Positions 50,791 through 62,383 of a stretch of DNA of 64,000 nt are shown piece by piece. A program made the translations under genes and the position numbers. How positions within the stretch are numbered: position 1 is the first letter of the stretch; each line of letters begins with the position of its first letter. The notes under the pieces were generated by a model. The model saw only the letters and a list, made by a program, of their open reading frames with translations. It searched no databases and was not told the DNA's origin. This stretch comes from Megalonaias nervosa (lineage: Eukaryota > Mollusca > Bivalvia > Unionida > Unionidae), in the NCBI GenBank assembly GCA_016617855.1, contig JAECUM010003234.1, positions 1 to 64,000 on the forward strand, written 5' to 3'.

Positions 50791-51700
50791 CCCGCACAAA
50801 CGCATACATACGCTTTGCTACGTTCAAAAGGGATGAAACGAATTGAGCATCCAAAATGACACTAATAATTAGACTACGTTTCGTATAGTCATTGCATATG
50901 CAATCTCGAAAAGTGATCAGCTCAGCACCGCTGTCATTACAGCTTAGTTAATCTGATTGCAAGTTCAGATAGAAAGCGGCCACCACTCATACGGTGTGAG
51001 AAAGTCGGCCTTAAAAATTTATATCCATGCATACACCTTGAATAAAAAAAGAGTCTTTTTACGATTTCTTTAACAGCAGAGGTTGCATTATAATGTCTGA
51101 TGACATTCTTGAATTGGCAAGAACCCAAAAGCGTTGAAAGAATGTGTAGTCAAAGGCAATATAATCACCCACTTACTGATTGCACGTGGAACCAATGTTA
51201 GATGTATTGGTGTGACATCAGGGTTCACACGTGAATATTTGAATGCAGTAAGAATTTATTACATTGGTTACTTGCTTTGTATGTTGTTTTCTTTTATTTA
51301 TTCCGTGCTTCGATCAGAGGGTTACACCGTTTTTAATCATAAGAACTTGTATGTAGGTATTTGTCTGCACACCGAGCCACTGAAAAGAGTAAACTGTTTT
51401 AGTGTGATGTGGACGTTTTCTTTGTATCTGTTGAGTTTACAAATGTTGCTATGTTCTCTATTACATTCAGATATATTACAATTATACAAATGGCGTTTAA
51501 AATGAAAACAAATGGGTGTGTTACAGTCATGTGCCACGATTTATAATAAATTTCATGATAACATGTCACCAGTTATATCTGGATTTCCATGATTTACATC
51601 ATTCTGAAAATTCCTTTTTATAGACTCATCTACTATTCGACCTCTTTCCGTATTAGTGATTCCGTGGAGATGAATTTGCCGTTTCAAGAGCTATGACAAA
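50791..51700. other. No recognised feature
   Basis: A plus-strand open frame of 123 codons (51134-51505) has no homology I recognise and no coding signature; I treat it as chance. Confidence 0.45.
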
Positions 51701-53250
51701 CCGACGTGAGAAGCATCTGTCTGCATGCAAATGGAATGTCATAGACCGATGCACACAGTTTAATTTGTGTAAGGTAGGATCGATGGTCTTCATGAAATAT
51801 GCAATTGAACATGTACATGAAGCAAGCAGAAGCGATCGTGTGATCCATTGGTAGCAGCAAACTCACACCAGCCTACACAAGCAATGTACATGGGAAAATC
51901 GTTTTTTCTACCTAAGGGGATTCGTGGCAACAGTCGATATTGTTGCACAAGTATGAAATATCCCACGTAGCAGACTGAATATTGTCCATAAATTTCCATA
52001 ATCTGTCAGCCATTATATTGGTCATGTACGAAAAAGGGGGCCACCTCTGCTGACACCCTGAATGCCGTTTAGGAAAATAAACAGGTTTTTGAGAAAACAA
52101 GATATAAGTCACACAAGTCGGCTAATTTATCCGCACAGATTGTATCGAAAGAACTATAAGATGTCTTAAGTAGCCAACAATACTCAAGACCGTCATCCAG
52201 CTCACACAGCGCTTACTGATATGAAAACATGGGCTTTCGACAAAACGAGATCGATATCATCAGTTGGTCTCATTGCATCATTACCATAGAATGGCCTGAT
52301 TAAGTCCTTTAAAGCCTAAAACAATGACCAATACCACTTGGTCATAGAGGGGACAAGGACCAATACCAGCGCATAAAACGCGCTCCATTGCATCTCCCAA
52401 GCAAAGGACTCACATCTTTCAAAACATATATTACCAATAAAACAATCGCATGTGAGTAACTCAGATAATAGAAGCGTAGGTGTGTATGTGTGTCTCTTTG
52501 TGTTTGTGTCTGTGTATGTGTATGTGTGATTTGGATTTTTAACGTAGCTTTAACAATTTTTCAGTCATATCGCTACGATATCTGCAGTGTGGCAATTTAT
52601 AGTGATGTCTAGCACTGGGTCATGATGCCGCAGACATGTAGCATTAAGTCCTACCCAGTATCCTGACATCAGGCCGACCAGTCCTAACATTAACTTTTTA
52701 ATGCTGAGCGCCTAGCGAGGCAGCTATTAGTACCATTTTTTTTATAAGTCTTTAGTATGACTTTGCCGGGTTTCGAACCCGAGACCTCCCGCGTCCCTGG
52801 CGGACGCTCTAACACTTAGGCCGCCGGAGTGGTAGAAGCGTAAATATAACGGGTAAAGATTTGGAGAAAAACGATACTGAGAGGTCCTGGCCATGAGAAC
52901 TTGAATAAACAGAACAAAAGTAAGTATGTTTACAAAGGAATTTTGCCTTCACATATGTAAAATAAAACTGCTGATAAACACAATGTATTCTAAAATATAT
53001 TTAAAACTTTTTATTTCATTTACCAGTAATAATGTGAGCTATATTTATGGACAATATCTAGTGTTATTTATGTTTGTTTTTGTTTTCTTCACCCTCTTGT
53101 CTTTATTGAAGTTCTAATTTTCTTCTAATATCTTTTCTACATGAAATAGATAAATACAAATTTCAGAATTAAACGACGATGCTTTTTCTAGTTCCATTAA
53201 CGAGATACAATTTACATTAACTTGTCCATTAATATTACCAGACGCTTCAT
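51700..53250 (+). repeat. Diverged segment resembling 18.2-20.32 kb
   Basis: See the partner at 18200. The clearest shared strings are TTTACCAGTAATAAT-TGAGC (53019 and about 19080) and the block around ATTTTC-TCTAATAT-TTT (53115 and 20180). A family A SINE is inserted at 52527-52833. Confidence 0.45.
52527..52833 (-). mobile_element. tRNA-derived SINE, family A, copy 2
   Basis: The minus strand reads CTCCGGCGGCCTAAGTGTTA, then GTCTCGGGTTCGAAACCC and the family body. It ends in AAAAATTGTTAAAGCTACGT. Confidence 0.8.
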
Positions 53251-54240
53251 CCCCATATCTCAGTAATCAATGGATCATTTTATTGACTTTATACGGAGAT
53301 TTTGCTTTTTTAATCTTATACAGCGTTCTCTTAGTATTGCTTACGTTGAGTCACTCTACGTGGCATGTGACTACGTTTCGCATTCGTCAATTGGTTAGGT
53401 GTCCATTTCAATCTTTGTTATGTGTATTGATTGTTTGATGGGACCCTCGACAAAACGGATTACGGAATTCACACTTGTCAATGCGATCTAATTTTATCAA
53501 AGTCCTGTTTCAAAAGAATCGTGTAGTTATTGTTGTCATGCTCCATGGCCCATATACTTTATTCACGTTTGTTTGTCTAAACCTCTCAGTTCCCAACCAT
53601 ATCAACTGTATAAAGGGCAGTTTGTGTCCGACCTCGATACATGTTGGCTTAATACATATAAAAGTACTTTAGAGACGGATATAAGAAGATAGACATCTAG
53701 ACAGACAGACAGAGAGAAATGCAGCCCGATAATCCGATAGTATGCAGACTGACACCCATAACGTTATGCAGATAGATGACACTTCGACAGACTGAATATT
53801 GCAAATTCAAGGGATATTGAATGTCACAAATAGTTAAAGTCAAACCTACGAGCAAGTAGGCAATACTTAAGGTGAAATACTGTGGTATTTTGTTAGCACG
53901 GCACACACTATTAAGCTTATTGTGCATTGTTATTTGAATTAGCTCGGGGACTTGTAAGCATCACAAACCGACTGTCTCAGGAACGAAAATGGATTTTAAC
54001 AGGTAAAGTTGAATGGAACCTATAAAACCATACCTTTATCACGATCTGTCTATTTATAGAATTGTGTTCCTGGTTTGTACATGTACCTACCCGTAATCTA
54101 CTATTGGTAAATACATTTGTTCTCACACATTGATGACCAATGCCGATGACGTTACAGAATTTTTTTCTGCGCATGTAGCCGACAGACAATACGAGAAGCA
54201 TGACTATGGTTTCTTTTTTTGATTGCCCTAGTTAATTGTG
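53251..54240. other. No recognised feature
   Basis: AT-rich, with a short GACA run near 53700. Frames on both strands are short and unconvincing. Confidence 0.45.
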
Positions 54241-54248
54241 GTCAACGG

Positions 54249-54275
54249 TTATAAATACCCCGTATAAATATACCT
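54249..54275 (+). promoter_or_regulatory. Probable host promoter, two TATA-like boxes
   Basis: TTATAAATACC (54250) and CGTATAAATATACC (54261) lie about 290-300 bases before the signal-peptide ATG at 54553. Two boxes in tandem leave the start site ambiguous. Confidence 0.4.
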
Positions 54276-54552
54276 GTTGTACGCCAGAACAAAACTGAAA
54301 TACTGTCAGTGCGGTCCAGTTGAGAGGGATATTATAGTGGAAAAGACAATTTTAATCATAACATGAATCACTTGAATGGTTACGTCCCAGTATCGGAAAG
54401 ATATATTTAACATCTTATAAACGAGTAACATCCAGCTTATCCCTATCTAAATACAGTGCAAAGAGACTAAAGTATCTAAAACAACAACGGTACAAATTTG
54501 GCTATTTTTTCAGTTATAGTGTAAAAGAGACCGGCCTATTCTATAAAGACAG

Positions 54553-54649
54553 ATGATGCATTCTTTTTATTTTGTTTGTGTTCTTTGTGTGGGATTCGTG
54601 TCAATAACTAGCTTCCAGCTGCCTCCAGCAACAGATTACAGTTATCGAG
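54553..54649 (+). CDS. Probable first coding exon of a host secreted protein
   Basis: ATG at 54553 opens 32 codons plus one base, ending at a strong splice donor (CGAG|GTGAGTG at 54650). The peptide starts MMHSFYFVCVLCVGFVSITS, a good signal peptide with likely cleavage after Ser20, followed by FQLPPATDYSYR. No continuation exon is recognisable in the remaining 9 kb, so the gene may extend past the window or may be broken. The protein family cannot be told from 12 mature residues. Confidence 0.45.
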
Positions 54650-55403
54650 GTGAGTGATTGTTTGGTTTGGTTGTGGGTTTGATTTATTTGTTTATTTATT
54701 TATTTAATTATTAAATTCCTTTATTTTTTTTTGGGGGGGGGGTTGAGGGAAGGATGGGAATCGGTGGGAGAGAAGGGGAAAAGTCATGTTAAATTTAAAT
54801 TTCAAGCAATCAGAGTCGAAGAATATTCGCACTCTTCATAGGCATTGGAGTAGGACATGGAACTTACATCCAATAATCAGAATTTATGCTCTTGTCTGAC
54901 TCAGAATTCTGATTTCTCCAGGTGCACTTTTCCTATCCTATACTGATACATGAGGATAGAGTATGTCTTCACACTCCAGAAAAAAAGGAAAGTCAGAAGT
55001 CTCAAAGTCAGCAAAACACTCACATTGAAAAATTCCTCATCATAGCATGTAAAAGGTTAGGTTTACCATAAAAATACAGTATAAACTTTAGCAGATAAGT
55101 GATCGAGGCCCTTGACGTTATGGCATTTGGCTACAATCGAACCGTGTATTGAATATCGCTTGTGCAACCGGAGAAATGTGAACAGATCAAACAGTAAAGT
55201 ACATTCTTATTCGTAGACGGGGCATAAAAAAATTCTAGTGACATCGACTGAACGAAGATCTAGATTTTCCTTTCGTAAACAATGGTGAAAATTCGGATTA
55301 CAAAACGAGCAAGCAAACACACATACACACGCACACATACAACAATCACAACTATTTTCTTCTTTCGATTCGAAACCGGGCTACAGAATCTGTGTGCTGT
55401 GAT
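54650..55403. other. Putative intron, no recognised feature
   Basis: TTTA repeats and a G10 run (54724-54733) follow the donor site. Nothing else identified. Confidence 0.4.
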
Positions 55404-55713
55404 GTGATTTGGATTTTAAACTTAGCTTTAACAATTTTTCAGTCATATCGCTACGATGTCTACAGTGTGGCAGTTTATAGTGATGTCTAGCACTGGGGCA
55501 TCATGCCGCAGACATGTGGCATGATGTCCCACCCAGTCACATTATCCTGACACCAGGCCAACCAGTCCTAACACTAACCTCTTAATGCTGAGCGCCAAGC
55601 GAGGCAGCTGTTAGTACCATTTTTGTAAATCTTTGGTATGACTCGGCCGGGGATCGAACCCACGATCTCCCGCATCCGAGGCGGACGCTCTAACCACTAG
55701 GGCACCGGAGCGA
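55404..55713 (-). mobile_element. tRNA-derived SINE, family A, copy 3
   Basis: The minus strand reads CTCCGGTGCCCTAGTGGTTA, GATCGTGGGTTCGATCCCC and the full body. It is the best-preserved head of the five. Confidence 0.85.
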
Positions 55714-58680
55714 TGCTACAGAATCTGTACATGTTGCTACTTCGATTAGTCTTAAATATCCTGTTTTCCGAAAACTATTGTCAAAAACCTTTGCTCGTTT
55801 TAGGATGTAAATTTGTTGCAATTAATGTTTAAGTTTGTGATTGTGATTATTTGATTATTGTGAACGATTGCTCAAATGATAATAGAAAGCGATGAGTTTC
55901 TACCAGATTGCGCCCACTGGCAATGCTAAAGTTGAAGGTTATAAAGTTACGTGATAAAAGTTGAATGGAATCCTTTTTATGAATTGCTGTATGATGCGAT
56001 TTTTCTACAGGAAGGTCAGGATTACGAGTCAGACTCGATGCTTTGCTGAGATATTCTCCATGATACACATACAGGAAAATGAGAAATAAAATATTGTCGA
56101 TGAGTCTAACTGATGACGACACTCTAAGACGAACTCGTCTATATCATATTACATTTGCAATACCAAACATACGACTTTTTGCGCTATATAGATACAAACA
56201 AAAATACTTGTGCACATATATTTAGAAGCTCTGGCTGCCTACTTACCCAGCTATCAGCCTACATACTTTGTCATACCAACGCACCTGTCAACATATATGC
56301 AGAAGTGACAGACAGACATACAAACATAGAGTAAAACTGACTAATTTGCTGACTTACCTACATACTTTCTTTCCTACTTACGTACCTGCCTATGTATACA
56401 CAAAGGAGACAGACAGACAGACCGAGTGAAACTGACTGCATGACTGACATACCTCCATGACTTCTGCTCAGTTTCATTTAGCAAATTAAAATCAGTTATA
56501 TTGTATAAGCACGGCAATCGCGAATAATTCTCGGAAACGTTGTCAAACTTTTAGACATACCCATCAAGTTAAATGACTATCAAGGTACGTTTATTAACTA
56601 CATGCATTTCTTTCGAAAGAAAAATGTCTCTCAATTAGAGAACTATTTGAGGCCCAAAGAAAATTTTAATTTCAAAAGAAATATTTTAGTGATCGACTAT
56701 CAGCTTAAATGGTAAAATCTTTACATCTGAGATATCCAAGGGAGAAAAAAATAGCAAATGCTCTTGTTTGCCAACTAGAACACATTATTACGTATGTAAT
56801 ACTGCACATACAGGCAACAAGACACGTCACTTTTCTGAAGGGTGTCTCAACAGAAAGTCCTTGACAGTGCATTGTATTATTTTTAGAAATCAGTTAACTC
56901 GATGCAAGTTTGCTAAAAAAAAAATGTAAATGTGTGTCTATGTCAAATAATGGCAAAGATCCTCCACACAGACACAATCTCGCAACGAAAAATAAAAAAT
57001 AAAAAAATATGAAAAATTAGAAAACTAAATCAACTTTTCTCACCATAACAAATTTCTGTGCTTTGCACCAATTTTCAGATTTCAAACAATCTCACTTTAG
57101 AACCTTTCAGACATTTTGTTTCTTCACCCCGCACCATCCTATCTTCACTCTACCTGTTGTCATTCCAATGAGTCATTTAAAAACTCATTTACATTTATCT
57201 TTTGCATCGAGAAAACAAATATACAGTTAAAATGTTATTCTAAATGAGTTTTAGTACCTGCAAGTACTACTTCCGACTGGGACAGGTTAGTTGGAGGTGT
57301 GATGTGAGCTATCAGCTTAGGCGTAGATGGCTTAGCACACATGATGTCACAGAATCAGAGACTACTAAAATATCTTCATTTATATTTCAGAGACTACTAA
57401 AATATCTTCATTTATATTTCAAGTTATTTTCAAGAAACCAAAGAGGCGCGCGACTACCATGAGACGGTGCTTATTTAATATCCTTGAACTCCTCCTGCAA
57501 CTTTAAGGCTAAATACATCTAACTTGGGTCAATGATCGTCCTATGGTTATAATTTGTTCTAACATCTTTTTACAATTTTCATTTCTTCTCCGGGAATAGG
57601 GCCAGAGGGTAGGGTTGGTTGTACATACATGTGAGAAACTTCTGAGTTTCTTGCTTCAAAAGTCTGAAACTTGGCATGTGTGATTAATGACTTCAAACGT
57701 TTACATAGGTTATACTGATTTCCATGAATTTATACATACAACTAACGCCGGCTGTTAGATCCATCCTTAACTTCGGAATTGGAGTTTAGCCCTTGTGTCG
57801 TATCTTGGAAACTATTGATTCCACACCTTATAACTAAGTACCGTACATACTTGTTGGGCATGAAACAACAATGTATCTCGCCAACTGATCCTTACACTGT
57901 TTGAAAGTACCTTATCCCCAGTGTCTTACCCAACAGGCTCGATATTTTTCCAAAAGGAGACCAAAAGAATTTAGCCAGGGAGGAGGTTCGGACCCTCCCC
58001 CAACCAGGTTACAGAAAAACCGCACACACACACACACAAACGTACAGTCACCTGTCACTGATGCTTGACCATCGTTTCATACTTGCGCATGTTTATTGGT
58101 TTCTACGCACACCTTGATTAAATAGACACATATGCTTTTGCATTTGTGCCCTATCGAGGAAACTCGACCCTCTTTCTCTTATTTTGAACCTCCCACACCC
58201 AACACTTGACCTGATCCGGCCCTTGGAAGCGCGGGAATATGTTGTTTGCAAGCATATAATTATAGTTCTAAATGTGAGGATAATAATAAACAATAATGAA
58301 GATTTTGAGATCTTTCTATATAACGTTTTGTGATATCAACGACGCACCCTAAAACACGTATAAAATTTCGGGTCATGTCACGTTTAGAAGATCAAATTTC
58401 CTTTGTGAGCGCGATGTTCCTTGCATGACTGTTATCGAATACGTGATACTATGGTCGTGAATATAACTAGTTTGACAATAATTGTTCGAATCATCCCATA
58501 CTTATATGTCATCTGAAAGGCGATGCCGTGGATGACAGGTCGACAATTACAATAGAAGAAGAAAAAATTGGCAGACATGGAAGTTTATAATGACTGTCGT
58601 TACCCGTTCAGTAAAAGACACCATTACTTTATTTATGCATATAATGTTGTGATGGAGTCAGAAGGAGGGATGATAATAAA
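55714..58680. other. No recognised gene; one short tandem duplication
   Basis: A 33-bp unit containing GAGACTACTAAAATATCTTC is repeated twice at 57356-57421. The rest shows no coding or transposon signature. Confidence 0.5.
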
Positions 58681-58687
58681 TTGTTAT

Positions 58688-58688
58688 G

Positions 58689-58782
<94 letters not shown>
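58688..58782. repeat. Palindromic (AAT)n(ATT)n microsatellite
   Basis: About 15 AAT units (58688-58733) run directly into about 16 ATT units (to 58782), forming a near-perfect inverted repeat without a spacer. The Asn/Tyr-repeat frame over it is not a gene. Confidence 0.9.
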
Positions 58783-58783
<1 letters not shown>

Positions 58784-59593
58784 GTATGAAATATGGTGTC
58801 AATCACCTTCTTATACTATTTCGTTGACATCATGTAGATTTTAGCTTGAGTATAGCAATTAATTCTTGTTTTAAGTGGGCTACAGCGCACAATCAATTGA
58901 ACATACGTTTAATACCGACATATATATTGCTTATACGTTTGTATAATAAATTAGTAACTATGATGAATAACTGGAACGTTATATGTAAAATAACACTCTT
59001 ACACAAGCTTCATGTATGTATGTGTGTTCGTGTGTGTGTGTGTGTGTGTAAGACCATCAACCCCACAATACTCACACAAAAGTAGAAAAAAGGAACAGAA
59101 CAATTGTATTGATTCGTGATCACAAATTCCCATATTTTATTTCCTATTACCGACAATCCGTGACCGTAACCCAGCTGTCCTATATCAAACTCTTTAATGT
59201 ATTACATTTCCCCTAAATGCAATAATCGTCAAGTCTTCCTAGAACTGGAATGCATTTCGTAACTATCTTAACATCAACCATACATGCACTGGCCATGTTT
59301 ACTGTAAAGGTAATACAGCACATCAGTCTTAAAGGGGGAATCATTACCTTTATCACATTTACCGATGATGTGGTATTTTACAATTATTGTTGATGTTATT
59401 ACATTCGAATGAGTTAATTACATTTACAGTTGAACATTTTAATACATTTATGGTTATTTCATTTATGGGAATGCGTTACCAATCGTTTCTTATTTTTGAT
59501 AATTTTTATCTCTGTACAATGCAGTGTCATTTATTTATACATCTTATCATTGATATACTCTTGTCGTTATGTTGCCTTCTTTGTAGTCATCGT

Positions 59594-59607
59594 CGTCGTT
59601 GTCATCG

Positions 59608-59655
<48 letters not shown>

Positions 59656-59657
59656 GC
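59594..59657. repeat. ATC microsatellite
   Basis: About 18 CAT/ATC units flanked by CGTCGT variants. Open frames of poly-His, poly-Ile and poly-Met on this stretch are artefacts. A (GT)n tract lies at 59028-59050. Confidence 0.9.
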
Positions 59658-60002
59658 GTCAGTTCGGTTTCTAGAGTGTCAATCCAAGGGGTGCGTTGCC
59701 AGCCCGCCACCCAGGACGGCTGTCTCTGTGTGTCCTTGTTAAGCATGATATAATTAATCATTTATTATACTATCAATGAAATCAGTCTTAAAAAAATGAC
59801 CGTCTTCCACCAAACCCCAACTCACCACAAATTGCAAACAAAACATTAGGTAAAGCTTCTCTATAACATTCTGCATATTGAGTTTGCTAATAGTAAAGCA
59901 AAGTAAAGAATTTGTCGATCTCCTTGCTAATGTCCGCTGAAATTGGAACATATTCCTGTCGAGTGCATCACGTTTTCACCTGTGATGCAGGAGTATTTTT
60001 AT

Positions 60003-60262
60003 GGGTGCCTCATGTGGCCGAGTGTTCGAATTATGGGTGCCCCATGTGGCCGAGTGTTCGAAGGTGTCCACCTTTACAGATAACTTGGATCTCACCAATG
60101 TCTGCTTGAGATCGAGTCGGCTCGGCCAACGTGGGTATATGAGAAAGCTTGACAGTAGATCCGCGTGGGTCGGTGGTTTGTACCTGGATTTTCCAGAGTT
60201 CTTCCTCCACCAAATATTCCGGCTGTTATGTATAGCCTATCATGTGCTGCAAAATATCCTTA
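60003..60262 (+). mobile_element. tRNA-derived SINE, family B, second copy
   Basis: Matches the reverse of 19640-19876: GTATATGAGAAAGCTTGACA, GCGTGGGTCGGTGGTTTGTA, TTCTTCCTCCACCAAATATT. The tRNA head is damaged and a 30-bp stretch GGGTGCC-CATGTGGCCGAG is duplicated (60003 and 60034). Confidence 0.7.
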
Positions 60263-60574
60263 AATCCACACAGTCTAACCAAGTTTTTGGATAAAAACCA
60301 ACCATTTTGTACCAGAGCGAAAATTTTAGACTTTCTAGAAGACATATTGACAAAGTGTTAAAGTCATATTTTAAGAATGATATCTCTTTACCATTATATT
60401 TTATTTTAAATATCTTCAATAGAAGTATAACACTTTATGCTTTTTATTTATTTTTTGTTGGAGTAAATGTTTATTTATTTGGGAGTGGTTAATCGTTTAC
60501 CTAGACATGTTCAGAGCTTCCTTTTTTAAATCCCAACATATATAAACAGGAATGTGCTAACGTGCCAGCATACA

Positions 60575-60579
60575 CATAT

Positions 60580-60638
<59 letters not shown>
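60575..60638. repeat. CT microsatellite
   Basis: About 30 CT units. The surrounding 60263-60900 shows nothing else. Confidence 0.9.
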
Positions 60639-60643
<5 letters not shown>

Positions 60644-60912
60644 ACTGAAATCTACACATGTATGCATCTGTACGCATGTCATAGTGTTTGGAATCCTAAC
60701 CACGCCAGGTAATTTGATCCTTTGGATAATCCACGTTGTGTCCCAGACAATCACCGGCATATAGAGCGTTCAACTAACAGTGGAATAGAAATCCTTACGT
60801 TAGTCTACTGGGTCAAAGGAATTGACCTTACGCGAGATGATGGATCGCCCCTCCTGCCGAATCACGAAACATGGCGACCTGTGAATCTTCGACAAACATT
60901 CAGTGAGTGAGT

Positions 60913-61190
60913 GAGTGATTTAGATTTTTAACGTAGCTTTAACAATTTTTCAGTCATATCGCGACGATGTCTGCAGTGTGACAGATTATAGTGATGTCTA
61001 GCACTGGGCCATCATGCCGCAGACATGTGGCATGATGTCCCACCCAGTCACATTATCCTGACACCAGGCCGACCAGTCCTAACACTAACCTCTTAATGCT
61101 GAGCGCCAAGCGAGGCAGCTGTTAGATCCAATTTTAAAGTCTTTGGTATGACTCGGCCGGGGTTCGAACCCACTAGGCCACCGGAGCGGT
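60913..61190 (-). mobile_element. tRNA-derived SINE, family A, copy 4
   Basis: Same body as 55404-55713. The head is shortened: GGGTTCGAACCC is joined directly to the CTAGGCCACCGGAGCG end, deleting about 30 bases between the A and B boxes. Confidence 0.8.
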
Positions 61191-61572
61191 CGACAAACAT
61201 TCAGTATTTGGCAAATAAATATGTCCTTAATTTCTCGGTGTGAAACGTTCAGTCACACTTTTGTTAAGGCAAAAACCACTGTTTCGACTTTATAATGCAG
61301 TTCGAAAAACAAAATGCAACCTGTTTTTGACGGTCACAGTTTGACCCCGAGCAGTTGATATCGTACATGCCCTGCCTAAAACCGCATCGTTCCGATGCAT
61401 TTTATTTACACTGCTCTTCAATAACAACGGAAAGGCCAACAACCAGTCCTTGACAGAAACTAGTAATCTAAGGAAAGCGCAGCCTCAAATAACAATTATC
61501 AACTAACACGAACAACGAATATTGGTGTTCGATCTTTTCTAAATAAGATGTACGTTTACCCAGAGAGTTCTA

Positions 61573-61772
61573 CTGCTTCGCTTGGCGCTCAGAATTAAGA
61601 GGTTAGTGTTAGGACTGGTTGGCCTGATGTCAGGATAATGTGACTGGCTGGGACATCATGCTACATGTCTGCGGTATGATGCCCCAGTGCTAAACACCAC
61701 TATAAACTGTCACACTGCATACATCGTAGCGATATGACTGAAAAATTGTTAAAGCTACGTTAAAAATCTAAA

Positions 61773-61815
<43 letters not shown>
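61573..61815 (+). mobile_element. tRNA-derived SINE, family A, copy 5, 5'-truncated, with CA tail
   Basis: Begins within the body (CGCTTGGCGCTCAGAATTAA) and ends TGACTGAAAAATTGTTAAAG, then ACGTTAAAAATCTAAAT and (CA)n to 61815. The tRNA head is absent. Confidence 0.75.
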
Positions 61816-61819
<4 letters not shown>

Positions 61820-62315
61820 TCTATCGATTAGATACATTACAGTATAGCTGGGTGTGTTTTGTTTTTCTGAATAGTCGCGGAATCGTATTATTTGGGGAAA
61901 CCTAAAGAAGAAATTCAGTTATTTAGCAAAAACAGGAAAATTCTTAGATGGATGAAAATTATTAAACTTTTTGAAAGACCAAACCCGACTGAATGGGTGG
62001 GAAGCATGCAGTGACAGATTTAAATACTAAATCAAATAAAATCTTAGACTGCAAGTTGATAGGTCGTTCAGAAAGTAGCAAACAAATGCTGCTACAGAAA
62101 ATAGATCTTTGCATATAAATGTTTTCCTGCCAAACAAAATTGCAATTAAAATTTTAAGATGCCGCTTTTTGCGGCCACTATGTTTTGCCTGCATGCTGTA
62201 ATTTTAGAGGGAAGAATATTTGCTGGCCCACTTGTAGTTCAGACTGAATGTCTCACAGATAATGGAAGGGCTAAAATTTATACAACAAAATATGTACAGT
62301 TACCGCGGCTACGAT

Positions 62316-62318
<3 letters not shown>

Positions 62319-62381
<63 letters not shown>
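62319..62381. repeat. TA microsatellite
   Basis: About 30 TA units. Confidence 0.9.

Positions 62382-62383
<2 letters not shown>

Noticed and set aside
51134..51505. A 123-codon plus-strand frame as a host membrane protein
   Set aside because: Hydrophobic stretches arise from T-rich sequence; no start context, splice structure or family match.
58568..59761. Poly-Asn/Tyr, poly-His, poly-Ile and poly-Met frames
   Set aside because: Microsatellite translation.
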